This document shows positions 26,668-36,089 of a DNA stretch of 64,000 nucleotides, in pieces. The position numbers were made by a program, and so were the translations under genes. This stretch comes from Microbacter sp. GSS18 (GTDB lineage Bacteria; Actinomycetota; Actinomycetes; Actinomycetales; Microbacteriaceae), in contig CP119753.1 in the NCBI GenBank assembly GCA_029319145.1, positions 186,001 to 250,000 of the forward strand, read 5' to 3'. Below the pieces are notes generated by a model that saw nothing but the letters and a program-made list of their open reading frames with translations, was not told the origin of the DNA and searched no databases. How positions within the stretch are numbered: the stretch's first letter is position 1; each line of letters opens with the position of its first letter.

Positions 26668-27110
26668 CGCGGACGAGACCGGAGCCGGATCGCGGACGCC
26701 GTCGAGTGCCGCCGGATGCAGAGTTTCCTGCGCCGGCGGCATACGCTCCGGTACGTCGATCGAGCAGACCGCATCTGCATCCGACGAGCCGATGGGCGAT
26801 CGCGCGCGCGGCTCGTCACCCCGCTCGCGGCGCGCAAACCGCGCCTCGGACGCTGGTCCCGTCTGCCTGCGAGCTCGCCGTGAGGTCTTGACCGCGCTGA
26901 GGCCGATCCTCTAACTTCTCCCTCGTGTTCGTCACATCTCGCGCGCGGTGCGATCTCTTCACCGCGAGGCAATGGGAGTTGCGCCTGGCCTGAGGCCTCG
27001 GCGCTCGTCGGCGCGCCCGCCGGCCGCCCCGTTCGGCATCCGCCGATCGACTCCCGTTCCGTTCACACCTCCCCGCACCGCCGCGTGCCGGGGCCTCGCG
27101 AGAGAATCTC
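26668..27110. other. Gene-free stretch between the paralogues
   Basis: This 443-bp stretch has no frame with coding character, no repeat and no clear terminator. A short GCG-rich segment near 26790-26810 and a T/C-rich segment near 26910-26940 are the only features of note. Confidence 0.5.
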
Positions 27111-27503
27111 ATGACCTACGAATCGTCGTGGAGCGACGACCGCCTCCGCGCTTTCCTCACCGCCGTCTACACCGCCGGCTCCGTCCGCTACGTCTCAGAA
27201 GACGAACGCGAAGCGTTCATCAGCGAGGCGCGCCGACGCATCGCGCCGGCCGTGGGGCGCCGGCTCCTCGCCGACCTCGGCGTGACCACCGACCCTGACG
27301 GGCTCGCCCGCATCGCGTTCGAGATCATCGGGGAAGGTGTCGGGCGCACCCGCGGCACCTGGCTCATGGTCGCCAGCGATCCGTTCGACTACTGCGTCGA
27401 GATGGTCTTCGCGACCGTCCGCGTGGCCTTCCGCGACACCGTGGGGCTCGCCGCAGCAGGCGACGACGAGCGGCTCGCGGGGATCGCGGCGGCCTCGGGG
27501 TGA
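27111..27503 (+). CDS. Hypothetical protein, paralogue B
   Basis: A 130-aa relative of the 26242 protein, with the same order of conserved blocks (SWSDDRLRAFLT, EDEREAFI, RRLLADLGV, DPDGLARIAFEII, GTWLMVASDP). No recognised family. The ATG at 27111 is the only start that keeps the conserved SWSD block near the N-terminus. The coding frame ends before the DUF222-HNH gene's promoter region. A transcription unit of its own is likely. Confidence 0.6.
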   Translation: MTYESSWSDDRLRAFLTAVYTAGSVRYVSEDEREAFISEARRRIAPAVGRRLLADLGVTTDPDGLARIAFEIIGEGVGRTRGTWLMVASDPFDYCVEMVFATVRVAFRDTVGLAAAGDDERLAGIAAASG

Positions 27504-27747
27504 CCGTGACCGAGGAGTGAGCGCTCTCGAGGTGCGCGGGATGCCGGGCGGATGCCGGCTGCGCGTGACGGGCGGCATCCGCCTGCCATGCCGCAGGGCG
27601 GAGAAGCTGCGCATGTCGCCCGGGCGGCGTTCCGCACGTTCATGTCTCCCGCTCGGGGTCCGCGGATGGTCTCGTCGAGACGTGCTCATGAGTCCGTGCC
27701 GCGCCGGCCCACCTGACCGGTGCGGGGCTGGAGACCTCGTTTCAATG

Positions 27748-27763
27748 TCGTAGGTATGTTCTA
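27748..27763 (+). promoter_or_regulatory. LexA/SOS-box-like site
   Basis: TCGTAG-GTAT-GTTCTA ends 10 bp before the DUF222-HNH start codon. It resembles the actinobacterial LexA box TCGAAC-N4-GTTCGA, with the right half nearly intact. An almost identical site (TCGGAG-GTAT-GTTCTA) sits in the same place before the paralogue at 41620, which argues for conserved function. Confidence 0.5.
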
Positions 27764-27773
27764 GAGTCAGAGT

Positions 27774-29089
27774 ATGACCGAGGAAGAGGCATTCGACGAG
27801 GCCCACGCTGCCGGCGATGTCGGCGTGCACTTCGCCGCCCGTCGGTCCTCGGACGATGAGCCCTATATCCCCGACGACATCAGTCTCGTGGTCGAGACAG
27901 CGAGCATGGAGTCGGTGTACGCCGCCGAGCGCTACCACCGCATCGACAGCTCCGTGTTCGTGCCATTGCGGATGCTGCGCGGTACGGCAACTCCATCGCG
28001 GCGGTGGTCGAGCGGTCGGTGCGGCTCGAGCTGTCGGCCGCGCTGCGCGTGAGCGAGACCGTCGCCGGTGGCATGATGGCCGTCGCCGAGGCGCTCGTGC
28101 ATCGGTACCCGGCGGTACTCACCTCGCTCGGGTACGGGCTGATCACGGATGCCCACGCCCGCTGTCTCGTCACGGCTGTCGAGGTGCTCGAGCCCGTGCT
28201 GGCTGAGAAGATCGTGCCGCGGGCCCTCGCGATCGCCGAAGCGAAGACCGTCGCCGAATTCCGGCGGGCGCTGCACAAGCTGATCGAGACCGAGCGGGCG
28301 CAGACGCTTGCGGAACGCCACGTCGAGGCCGTGAAGAGCCGGCGTGTGGCGGTCGAGTACGTCGAGGACAGCATGGCGTGGCTCCACACGTACATGCCGG
28401 CGGTCGAGGCACGCGCGATCGAGGGACGCATCACGGCGAAGGCCAAGGCCATCACGGCAGAGCCCGGCGAGGAGCGCACCCTCGACCAGGTACGTGCCGA
28501 CGTGGTCGGAGACCTGCTGATCGACGGCGACACCGACAGTCTGCCGCGGAGCGCGCGGGGGATCCGGCCGACTGTCGTGGTGACGGTGCCGGCGCTGTCG
28601 GTGCTGTCCGGCGACACCGGCGGCGGCGACCCGGCGGTGGTCGAGGGTGTCGGCCCGATCCCGCTCGAGCGGGCGCGGGAGCTCTGCGGGCAGGCCCGGG
28701 ACTGGACTCGGGTGCTGACTCATCCGGAGACCGGGATGGTGCTGTCGGTCGGTCGGGACCGGTACGAGCCGCCGAAGATGATCCGTGACCTCGTGAAGTG
28801 GCGCGCCGATCGGTGCATGGGACCCGGATGCGGAATGCCGGCGTCGCGGTGCGAGATCGACCACACCCTGGCGTGGGCCGACGGCGGATCGACCTCGCTC
28901 GACAATCTCGCGCCGCTGTGCAAAGGCCATCACACGATCAAGCACCACGGCGGGTGGCGAATACGACAAGTCCCCGGCAGCGGGGGAGCGATCGAATGGA
29001 CCTCCCCCTCCGGCAGGCAGTACGTCGTGAAACCCGAGAGACGCGTCCCGGTCTTCCGGCCGTCGGACGCCAGCGACGCACCCTTCTGA
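27774..29089 (+). pseudogene. DUF222/13E12-type HNH endonuclease, frameshifted
   Basis: A DUF222 protein with C-terminal HNH nuclease domain (CMGPGCGMPASRCEIDHTLAW, then LAPLCKGHH), paralogue of the intact gene at 41620. The N-terminal part is read from ATG 27774. Comparison with the paralogue shows the correct frame changes between 27950 and 27962, after RIDSS; the downstream part resumes as AIADAARYG in another frame and runs to 29089. A single-base loss or two-base gain explains it. The 3' two thirds are fully open and well conserved, so the damage may be recent, or a sequencing error. The family is multi-copy in actinobacteria and at least partly DNA-damage inducible in mycobacteria. Confidence 0.8.
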
Positions 29090-29212
29090 ACCGAGCCTGA
29101 CGCTACGAGACCCGTGCCCCATCGTGGTGGCTTCGGTGTGCCCGGCCGACGACGAGTGGCCGTGGGCGCTTCTGCGAGGCGCGAACGGATACGAGGCAGT
29201 ACGGCGCTCAGC

Positions 29213-29641
29213 TCACCACGGAGCCGGGCGATCCACATCACGCTCGGCGTCGTCGGGCATGTGCGCGATCTGGCCACCGCCCGCGCGGATGCACAGCCAC
29301 CGCAGCTGGCCCGGGCTGTCGGGCATCGAACGCCACGTGCGCCAGACTCCCTGGCCCACGCGCACGACCGAGCCGGCGCGCACATCCACGACCTCGTCGT
29401 CGAGTCCCATCTGGCCGGTGCCGGCGAGGAACACGTACAACTCCTCGATTTGCGCGTGCGTGTGCCAGTAACCCGCCTCTTCGCCAGGCTCGTAGGTGTT
29501 CGCGGTCATGCCGATGAACTGCGTGTCGATGTCATGGTCGACGACGCGGCGGCCGTCACGCGATCGGTCGGGAGTGAAGCCGCCGAAGTAGTCGTACCAC
29601 TGGTCGGGGGCGCCGATCTCGATGATGTCGTAGTCGCTCAC
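29213..29641 (-). CDS. Cupin-domain protein
   Basis: A 142-aa single-domain cupin. The metal-binding first motif is seen as GYWHTHAQIEELYVFLAGTG (two His and a Glu spaced as in cupin motif 1), followed by the second motif region VRAGSVVRVGQGVWRTWRS. In motif 2 the usual His is not evident. Small cupins of this kind bind metals and act on or sense small metabolites; the substrate cannot be predicted. It is convergent with the HNH gene, with about 120 bp between. Confidence 0.8.
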   Translation of the reverse strand: MSDYDIIEIGAPDQWYDYFGGFTPDRSRDGRRVVDHDIDTQFIGMTANTYEPGEEAGYWHTHAQIEELYVFLAGTGQMGLDDEVVDVRAGSVVRVGQGVWRTWRSMPDSPGQLRWLCIRAGGGQIAHMPDDAERDVDRPAPW

Positions 29642-29908
29642 GCGGGTCAGACTACGGCGTGACGGGCGCGCGCGGAGTCTGCCTCGAGCCCTCGGTGCCC
29701 GTCATGATCTCCGCGACTTGCGGCCGATTCTCCCCAGATGCGAGCTCCGGGCATGTTCTCACCGAATGGCGGATGCCGAGGAGTATCCGACTCGTGCTGC
29801 GCCAGGCTCCCTGCATGAGTGAACGATGCGTGGCCTGTCCCGTGCGGAATTAGCCGAGGCGCGGCGCGACCGACGACCGTGCTCCGACGCGCACTGTCTC
29901 ACCGGTGA

Positions 29909-29914
29909 TACTAT
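29909..29914 (+). promoter_or_regulatory. -10 element of the toxin-antitoxin operon
   Basis: TACTAT lies 7 bp before the antitoxin ATG at 29922. At that distance transcription would begin at or next to the start codon, giving a leaderless mRNA, which is common in actinobacteria. No matching -35 element is clear. Confidence 0.4.
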
Positions 29915-29921
29915 CCCCGCC

Positions 29922-30167
29922 ATGGAGTCACGCAAGACGGTGACGGTGCGAGACCTGCGCAACCACGGGGGCGCGGTCTTGGATGACGTCGCACGGGGCT
30001 CGGCTGTGGTCGTCACACGTGACGGCGCTCCGGTGGCCGAACTTCGGCCCCTGGCGAAGAAGGGGCTCTCGGCCTCCGAACTCGTGGTGCGCCGCCGCCA
30101 TCTGCCGCCGATCGATCCGGACGCCCTGCGCGCCGACGTCGATGCATCCGTGGACATGTCGCTGTGA
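29922..30167 (+). CDS. Phd/YefM-family antitoxin
   Basis: An 81-aa antitoxin. The first ~50 residues have the Phd/YefM DNA-binding pattern (TVTVRDLRNHGGAVLDDVARGSAVVVTRDGAPVAELRPL); the C-terminus, ending DADVDASVDM, is the expected toxin-binding tail. It should neutralise the adjacent PIN toxin and repress the operon. ATG 29922 was chosen because the family motif begins there; the frame is open upstream to 29826. It overlaps the toxin gene by 4 bp. Confidence 0.85.
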   Translation: MESRKTVTVRDLRNHGGAVLDDVARGSAVVVTRDGAPVAELRPLAKKGLSASELVVRRRHLPPIDPDALRADVDASVDMSL

Positions 30168-30574
30168 GCGACGACCGCGGGCTCATCGACACGAACGTGG
30201 TCGTGCTGCTCGGGCGGCTCGATCCCGCCACGCTGCCGGACGAACCACTCGTGAGCGCAGTGACGATCGCCGAACTCTCGGTCGGTCCGCTGGTGACGGA
30301 CGACCCGGCCGAGCGCGCGGCACGCCAGTTGCACCTGCAGCAGGCTGAGGCCGACTTCGATCCGCTGCCGTTCGATGCGGCATCCGCTCGGGCCTTCGGC
30401 CGAATCGCGGCCGACCTCCGGAGGTCGGGCAGGAAGAGACGAGCACGGGCATTCGACGCCCTCATCGCCGCGACGGCGCTCGCCGAGGGCGTGCCGCTCT
30501 ACACCTGCAACCCCGCGGACTTCGAGGGCATCGACGCGCTGCAACTGCGCGCCGTGCCCGTACCGGACGCCTGA
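30164..30574 (+). CDS. vapC: VapC-type PIN-domain toxin
   Basis: A 136-aa PIN-domain ribonuclease. Seen: LIDTNVVVLL at the N-terminus (first acidic residue), TIAELSVG (Glu), AFDALIAATAL with the third Asp, and a C-terminal TCNPADFEGID. These four acidic sites match the VapC active site. The GTG start overlaps the antitoxin stop (GTGA), so the two are co-translated. RNA target unknown. Confidence 0.9.
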   Translation: MSDDRGLIDTNVVVLLGRLDPATLPDEPLVSAVTIAELSVGPLVTDDPAERAARQLHLQQAEADFDPLPFDAASARAFGRIAADLRRSGRKRRARAFDALIAATALAEGVPLYTCNPADFEGIDALQLRAVPVPDA

Positions 30575-30781
30575 TTTCGGCGACCGCCGCGCGGGGTCGG
30601 CACGCGCGGCAGGTTCCGCTCATCGGGCCGCAGAGCGGAGAGCTCCACGGCCCCTCGAGGTGCACGCGGGACCTCTTGACACGTTCGCACCCGACGAGGA
30701 TCGTGAGCGCCAGGGACGACGACGTTCTTGGGGGGATGCGCCGCCGCCATGGCTGTCAACCCGACTGGGGAGTTGGAACTC

Positions 30782-32152
30782 ATGTCCACATCCGTCATCG
30801 ACGCGTTGCCGCGCGCCCTGGAAGACATCATCACGAAGGAAGGGGATGCCGAATACGACGAGGCCCGCCGCGTCTTCAACGGCATGATCGACCGAAGGCC
30901 CGCCGCGGTCGTGCACTGCCGAAACGCCGCGGATGTCGCAGCGGTGGTCCGTGCGGCATCCGACTCCGGCGCCGACCTCGCCGTGCGCGGCGGGGGCCAC
31001 AGCGTGCCCGGCTTCGGCACGGGCGACGGCGCCGTGGTCGTCGACCTGAGCGGCATCAACGATGTGACCGTCGACCCGGATGCCTCCACTGCCACGGTCG
31101 GCGGCGGCGCCACGCTCGGCAAGTTCAACGGGACGGCCGCCCCGCACGGGCTCGCCACCACCGCCGGCGTCGTCTCGTCCACGGGAGTGGGCGGGCTCGC
31201 GCTCGGCGGAGGCATGGGCTACCTCGCGAGGGCGTACGGCCTCACGTGCGACAACCTGGTCTCGGCCGACGTCGTGCTCGCCGACGGACGCGTCGTCACC
31301 GCGAGCGAGTATCAGGAGCCCGACCTGTTCTGGGCACTCCGCGGCGGCGGAGGCAACTTCGGCGTCGTCACGGAGTTCACGTTCGCGATGCATCCGGTCT
31401 CGCAGATCTACGGCGGGCCGATGTTCTTCGAACTCGACGACGGTCCCGCGATCCTCGCGCATTACGATCAGTTCGTCCGCACGGCACCGCGCGAGTTCGG
31501 CCTGTTCGCCGCCTTCCAGATCGCGCCGCCGCTGCCGTTCGTCCCCGCCAACCGCGTCGGCGAGCCCTTCGTCGCGGTCGTCTTCTGCCACAACGGATCC
31601 GAGGCCGACGGCGAGAGGCTCGTCCAGACCTTCCGCGACGTCGCGTCCCCGGTCGCCGACGGCGTGGGCATGATGCCGTACGACGCGTTGTGCGGAGCCT
31701 TCGACCCGCTGCTTCCCCCGGGCATGCAGCACTACTGGAAGGCGGCGTTCCTCGACGGGCTCACCGCCGAGACCATCGCCCTGCACATGGAGCACGGCTC
31801 GAAGGTGCCGATCGTCAACTCGACGGTGCACTTCTATCCGATCAACGGGGCGTGCCACGACGTCGCGCCGGAGGCCACGGCATGGGGGCACCGGGATGCC
31901 GAGTTCGCGCTCGTCATCGCGGGCATGTGGCCCGACCCCGTCGACAACGACGCGAACATCGCGTGGGTGAAGGACTACCACGCCGCGATCGAAGAGACCG
32001 GGCTCGGCGGAGGCTACGTCAACTTCCTGTCGCAGGACGACCAGTCGCGGGTCGCGGCCAGCTACGGGGCGAACTACGACCGGCTGCGTGCAGTGAAGCG
32101 GGAGTACGACCCGGGCAACCTGTTCCACCTCAACCAGAACATCGCGCCCTGA
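30782..32152 (+). CDS. FAD-linked oxidase (BBE-like)
   Basis: A 456-aa FAD-binding oxidoreductase of the berberine-bridge/6-hydroxy-D-nicotine oxidase group. Seen: the N-terminal FAD-binding PCMH domain with RGGGHSVPG (the His likely carries 8-alpha-linked FAD), VGGGATLG, GVGGLALGGGMGYLAR and FWALRGGGGNFGVVTEF, and the C-terminal BBE tail YDPGNLFHLNQNI. The cysteine of bicovalent members is not evident. Substrate unknown. ATG 30782 gives a normal family N-terminus; an upstream ATG at 30728 would add 18 residues. A strong hairpin follows. Confidence 0.88.
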   Translation: MSTSVIDALPRALEDIITKEGDAEYDEARRVFNGMIDRRPAAVVHCRNAADVAAVVRAASDSGADLAVRGGGHSVPGFGTGDGAVVVDLSGINDVTVDPDASTATVGGGATLGKFNGTAAPHGLATTAGVVSSTGVGGLALGGGMGYLARAYGLTCDNLVSADVVLADGRVVTASEYQEPDLFWALRGGGGNFGVVTEFTFAMHPVSQIYGGPMFFELDDGPAILAHYDQFVRTAPREFGLFAAFQIAPPLPFVPANRVGEPFVAVVFCHNGSEADGERLVQTFRDVASPVADGVGMMPYDALCGAFDPLLPPGMQHYWKAAFLDGLTAETIALHMEHGSKVPIVNSTVHFYPINGACHDVAPEATAWGHRDAEFALVIAGMWPDPVDNDANIAWVKDYHAAIEETGLGGGYVNFLSQDDQSRVAASYGANYDRLRAVKREYDPGNLFHLNQNIAP

Positions 32153-32165
32153 CACCTGGCCGGGT

Positions 32166-32194
32166 TGCGCCCGCGCTGCCTTGACGCGGGCGCA
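32166..32194 (+). terminator. Hairpin terminator after the FAD oxidase
   Basis: TGCGCCCGCG, a 9-base loop, then CGCGGGCGCA: a perfect 10-bp stem 13 bp after the stop codon. There is no clear T-run, as is usual for high-GC actinobacteria. Confidence 0.6.
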
Positions 32195-32265
32195 GCCCGA
32201 TCACCGCTGCCGGCGCCGGGTCGCTCGACCGCGCAACGCCGCCCGAGACTCGGCGCCGGGGTCCG

Positions 32266-33690
32266 CTACCTCAGCGCGTCGACGATCGAGGCCCGCGGCT
32301 GCGGCACCGTGCTCGACTCCACGTCGAACACGCGCACCGCGCGTCCGGTTCCGTACGGCTCCCACCCCGGGTCGCCACCGATGATGAAGTCCACCCACGC
32401 GCGGTGCATCTCGTCGGCGAGGTGCTGGGGCGCATCCGGCCCGCTCAGGCTCGTCGACTCCGCCAGCGCGTCGAACACGAACCCGAGCTCGACGGCGTGC
32501 CCCGCGCGCAGGTCGCGCACGGGGCTCTGCCACGCGAACTCGAACACGTGCGTCGGCGCGGACCGCGCCCCGGCGAGGTGCGTGAGCGGGGCGCGCAGCA
32601 TCCGGTCGGTGACGAGCTGGCCGAGCAGCTCGCCGGGTGAGGCATCCGGCCACTCCGCCCGAGCGGCGCGCGTCGCGGCGCGCGGGATGCGCAGCGCGGT
32701 GCGCGCGACCCACGACTTCAGCCCGCCGATTCCGGCGAGCACCTCGGGCGCGAACCACAGCCGGTACTCGTCGGTGTTCGCGCCGATCAGCAGCGGCACG
32801 TCCGACATGACCAGCGCCTCGTGGGGTGACACCGGCAGCGAGTCGGGGTCGATCGTGGGCTGGAAGCCCGGCGCACCCTGCAGTGGGTTCGAGCCCGCCG
32901 CCTGCTCGGCGCGCACCTCGAGCAGGCGCCCGGGCGGCACGGACGCGAACCCGGCGCGCGTGGGCTCCACGCCCAGACGCTTGGCGAGGTCGCGCGTGAC
33001 GCGCCCCGCCCTCTCGGGCGGCTGCACCTCGAGCGGCCCCGACTCGATGACCCCGCGCGCGACGAGGCGCGCCGAGTCGGGCATGCTCAGCAGCGCCGCG
33101 ACGATCGAGCCGCCCGCCGACTCGCCCATGAGCGTGATGCGGTCGGGGTCGCCGCCGAACGCCGCGATCTCGCGGTGCACCCACTCCAGCGCCAGCGCCG
33201 CGTCGCGCAGGCCCACATTGCGGGGCGCCCCGTCGAGCACCGAGAAGCCCTCTGACCCGAGCCGGTAGTTGATCGACACGAACACGACGCCGTCGCGCGC
33301 GAACGGCGTGCCGTCGTAGCCGGCGAGACTCGGGGCGCCGCGCTCGAACGCTCCGCCGTGGATCCAGACCACCACCGGCGCAGCGGCCGCGGCATCCGGG
33401 CTCCACACGTTCACCGTCAGGCAGTCCTCGCCCCACGCCTCCACGCTCGGCAGCAGTTCGCTCACGGCACCCCGGTACGGCGTCTGCGGCGCCGCCGGCC
33501 CGAACACGATCGCGTCGAGCGTGCCCTCCCACGGCGCCCGCGGCTCGGGTGCCCGGAACCGGCGCTCGCCGAACGGCGGCTCGGCGTACGGGATGCCGAG
33601 GAAGCGACGGATGCCGTCGGCCGCGGTCCCGCGGATGCGCCCGGTCGACACGTCGACCTCGGTCGTGGACGTGGGTGGCAGTGAGGTCAT
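32266..33690 (-). CDS. Type B carboxylesterase
   Basis: A 474-aa carboxylesterase/lipase of the alpha/beta-hydrolase type B family. Seen: the oxyanion-hole segment VVVWIHGGAFERG, the nucleophile elbow LMGESAGGS (catalytic Ser), and GHAVELGFVFD near the C-terminus with the likely catalytic His. The length fits the family's short actinobacterial form (about 470-520). The ATG at 33690 follows AAGGAGCCGCCG, a strong ribosome site; longer upstream frames lack one. It is probably intracellular, as no signal peptide is seen. Natural substrate unknown. Confidence 0.9.
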   Translation of the reverse strand: MTSLPPTSTTEVDVSTGRIRGTAADGIRRFLGIPYAEPPFGERRFRAPEPRAPWEGTLDAIVFGPAAPQTPYRGAVSELLPSVEAWGEDCLTVNVWSPDAAAAAPVVVWIHGGAFERGAPSLAGYDGTPFARDGVVFVSINYRLGSEGFSVLDGAPRNVGLRDAALALEWVHREIAAFGGDPDRITLMGESAGGSIVAALLSMPDSARLVARGVIESGPLEVQPPERAGRVTRDLAKRLGVEPTRAGFASVPPGRLLEVRAEQAAGSNPLQGAPGFQPTIDPDSLPVSPHEALVMSDVPLLIGANTDEYRLWFAPEVLAGIGGLKSWVARTALRIPRAATRAARAEWPDASPGELLGQLVTDRMLRAPLTHLAGARSAPTHVFEFAWQSPVRDLRAGHAVELGFVFDALAESTSLSGPDAPQHLADEMHRAWVDFIIGGDPGWEPYGTGRAVRVFDVESSTVPQPRASIVDALR

Positions 33691-33885
33691 CGGCGGCTCC
33701 TTCGCACGCGATCCGGCGGGCGAACGGGCGCCCACGCGGATGAGTCTGCCATGCCCTGCACGGCCGAATCGCCCGCCGCCGGAGGGTGTGGGCCGCTCGC
33801 AGCGCGCGGCACGCCGTGCCAACCCTGGGCGGACCGCGCGTCAGCCCGCTAGCGTGAGCCTCACTCGCATCCGATAGGAGCTCTC

Positions 33886-34260
33886 ATGGCCACGTCCCGC
33901 CGCCCCGGAGGCGTCACCCTCGTCTCGATCCTCGCCTGGATCTCGGGCCTGCTGCAGGTCATCACGGGCATCCTGCTGCTCATCACGGGGACGGAAGGGC
34001 AGGTCCTCGCGATCACCGGCTGGATCCTGGGCATCCTCGGGCTCATCACGATCATCGTCGGTGCGGGGCTGTGGAGCGGCAACCGCGCCGCCCGCATCAT
34101 CGCGACCATCGTGTTCTCGCTCAACCTCATCAATGCCGTCGTCGGCGCCTTCAACGCGACGGGCGCGAGCGTCTGGTCGTTCTGGGTGAACGCGCTGCTG
34201 GCCGTCATCGGCCTCATCCTGCTGTGGACGAAGGCCGCGACGGACTTCTTCCGCAGCTGA
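33886..34260 (+). CDS. Small four-helix membrane protein (DUF7144-like)
   Basis: A 124-aa integral membrane protein with about four hydrophobic helices (residues 10-32, 43-62, 69-92 and 96-117). The pattern (GGVTLVSILAWISGLLQVITGILLL then NRAARIIATIV) matches small actinobacterial DUF7144-type proteins. No enzymatic residues. It sits between two minus-strand genes; role unknown. Confidence 0.8.
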   Translation: MATSRRPGGVTLVSILAWISGLLQVITGILLLITGTEGQVLAITGWILGILGLITIIVGAGLWSGNRAARIIATIVFSLNLINAVVGAFNATGASVWSFWVNALLAVIGLILLWTKAATDFFRS

Positions 34261-34359
34261 GCGTGGCGGTGGCGTCGGTGGATGGTGAGTCCACCGGCTC
34301 CCGCGCGGCAGACGTCAGGTGAGCCAGACGGTCGCGCCGGGGCAGAGGCGGGATTCCGC

Positions 34360-35616
34360 CTAGGCTGCGACCTCGGCCTCGTCGACCGGGGCGTCGGCAT
34401 CGGTGTGCTCGCCGGCATCGGCATCCGCGGATTCGGCCACGGCGTGCTCGGCGAGCGCGGCGGCGATCCGCTCGATGGCCTCGCGGATGAGGGGGCGCGG
34501 CATTGCGAAGACGAAGCGCGTGAAGCCCACTCCGGCGTGGCCGCACGCGGCGCCGTCGGTCATCGAGACGCCGGCCTTCTCGCGGAACCACTCGGCGAGG
34601 TCGCCCTCGATGCCGTAGGCGCGGAAGTCGATCATCGCGATGTACGTGCCCTCGGGCTCGGTGACGTGCGCCTTCGGCAGGTGCTCGTCCACGAGCTCCT
34701 TCAGCAGCGTGCGGTTGCCGTCGAGGTACGCCACGACCTCGTCGAGCCACTCCTTGCCACCGCGGTACGCGGCCGTGGCGGCGATCGCGCCGACGGTCGC
34801 GGTGCCGTGCTGGGCGCGCATCTCGACGGTCTTCCAGACCTCGGCATCCGCCTCGTTCGAGAGGATCACCTGAGCGGCCTTGAAGCCGGGCAGGTTCCAG
34901 GCCTTCGAGGCCGACGTGGCCGTGATCGTGTGGGACGCGGCCGCTTCCGACAGCGACGCGTACGGGATGTGCTGCGCAGGCCGGTAGACGAGCGGCGCGT
35001 GGATCTCGTCCGAGAACACGCGTCCGCCCTTGGCGTCGACGACCTCGGCGAGGGCGAGCAGTTCGTCCACCGTGAAGACGGTGCCGAGCGGGTTGTGCGG
35101 GTTGCACAGCACGACCATTCCGGCACCCTCGTCGAACGCGTCGCCGATCGCGTCGAGGTCCATCGTCATGCGGCCGTCGACCTCGATGCTCGGCACCTCG
35201 ATCACCTCGCGGCCCATCATGGCGCCCACCGTCAGGAACGGCATGTACGCGGGCGTCGGCACGATGATCGCCGAGCCCTCGGGCGTGAACGACTCGATGG
35301 CGACCTGGTAGGCGGTGACCACGTCGGGAAGGTTGCGCACGGCGTCGGCCGAGACGTCCCAGCCGTAGTTGTCGGTGTACCACTGCGCGGTCGCCGCGGC
35401 CATGTCGGAGATCAGCCCCGCCGGAAGGTACCCGGTCAGCCCGCGCTCCATCGACGACGCCACGGCCTCGCGGATCGCGGGTGCGACACCGAAGTCCATC
35501 TCTGCGACGAACGCGCCGATCGTGTCGGGGAAGCGCGTCCACTTGACGCTGCCGACGTCACGCAGGTCGTCTGCGGTGATGGCATCGAAACGGTGGTGCA
35601 CGGGTGTTCCTCTCAT
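34360..35616 (-). CDS. MalY/PatB-type PLP-dependent C-S lyase/aminotransferase
   Basis: A 418-aa fold-type I PLP enzyme of the MalY/PatB (cystathionine beta-lyase-like) group. Seen: N-terminal VAEMDFGVAPAI, VLCNPHNPLGTVF, VFSDEIHAPLVY (Asp pairing with the PLP nitrogen), the PLP lysine in SASKAWNLPG, and a C-terminal RFVFAMPRPLI with the substrate carboxylate Arg. It probably cleaves cystathionine or related C-S bonds. The last ~25 residues are an acidic, Ala/Asp-rich extension beyond the usual family end. The ATG at 35616 starts MRGTPVHHRFDAI. Confidence 0.88.
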   Translation of the reverse strand: MRGTPVHHRFDAITADDLRDVGSVKWTRFPDTIGAFVAEMDFGVAPAIREAVASSMERGLTGYLPAGLISDMAAATAQWYTDNYGWDVSADAVRNLPDVVTAYQVAIESFTPEGSAIIVPTPAYMPFLTVGAMMGREVIEVPSIEVDGRMTMDLDAIGDAFDEGAGMVVLCNPHNPLGTVFTVDELLALAEVVDAKGGRVFSDEIHAPLVYRPAQHIPYASLSEAAASHTITATSASKAWNLPGFKAAQVILSNEADAEVWKTVEMRAQHGTATVGAIAATAAYRGGKEWLDEVVAYLDGNRTLLKELVDEHLPKAHVTEPEGTYIAMIDFRAYGIEGDLAEWFREKAGVSMTDGAACGHAGVGFTRFVFAMPRPLIREAIERIAAALAEHAVAESADADAGEHTDADAPVDEAEVAA

Positions 35617-35738
35617 CGGGCGCAAGTGCGCCGCATGTCGGCTCGGGTGCTGACACGCCCGACTAAAGGTAATGCGATCGGGGGGTTTTCGCATTCCCGA
35701 TTGCCCCGCGAGTCGCCCCGATCCCGTCGGAAGGGAGC

Positions 35739-36089
35739 TCAGCCGGCGGACGTGGCGACCCCGACGACCGCGATCCCCAGGGCAGCCGCGACCCCGAGAC
35801 TGACGATCACGAGCGCCGCGACGCCGGCAGCCCGGCCTCCGAACCGCGGGTTCAGCAGCGCGATGCCGGCGAGGACGACGGATGCCGCGACCGCCGCGAC
35901 GCCGACGAAGAACACGATCTGCTGCAGCACGCCGATCGCGGGCGTGTAGAGGTCCTCGGTCTCGATGAGCGACGCGAGGGCGATCGTGACGACCGTCGAC
36001 AGGGCGAGGCCGGCGACGGCGAGGACGAGCGCCAGGACCGCGGGCGTCCTCGATCGCGGGTTGGGAAGCTGGACGATGTTCCCTGTCAT
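35739..36089 (-). CDS. Small three-helix membrane protein
   Basis: A 116-aa membrane protein with hydrophobic helices at about 18-40, 52-75 and 85-112. It is translationally coupled: its ATG at 36089 overlaps the azoreductase stop by 4 bp. No family recognised; function unknown. Confidence 0.65.
   Translation of the reverse strand: MTGNIVQLPNPRSRTPAVLALVLAVAGLALSTVVTIALASLIETEDLYTPAIGVLQQIVFFVGVAAVAASVVLAGIALLNPRFGGRAAGVAALVIVSLGVAAALGIAVVGVATSAG

Noticed and set aside
31080..31673. Alternative plus-strand frame inside the FAD oxidase
   Set aside because: Ser/Arg-rich composition is typical of an out-of-frame reading of a high-GC gene.
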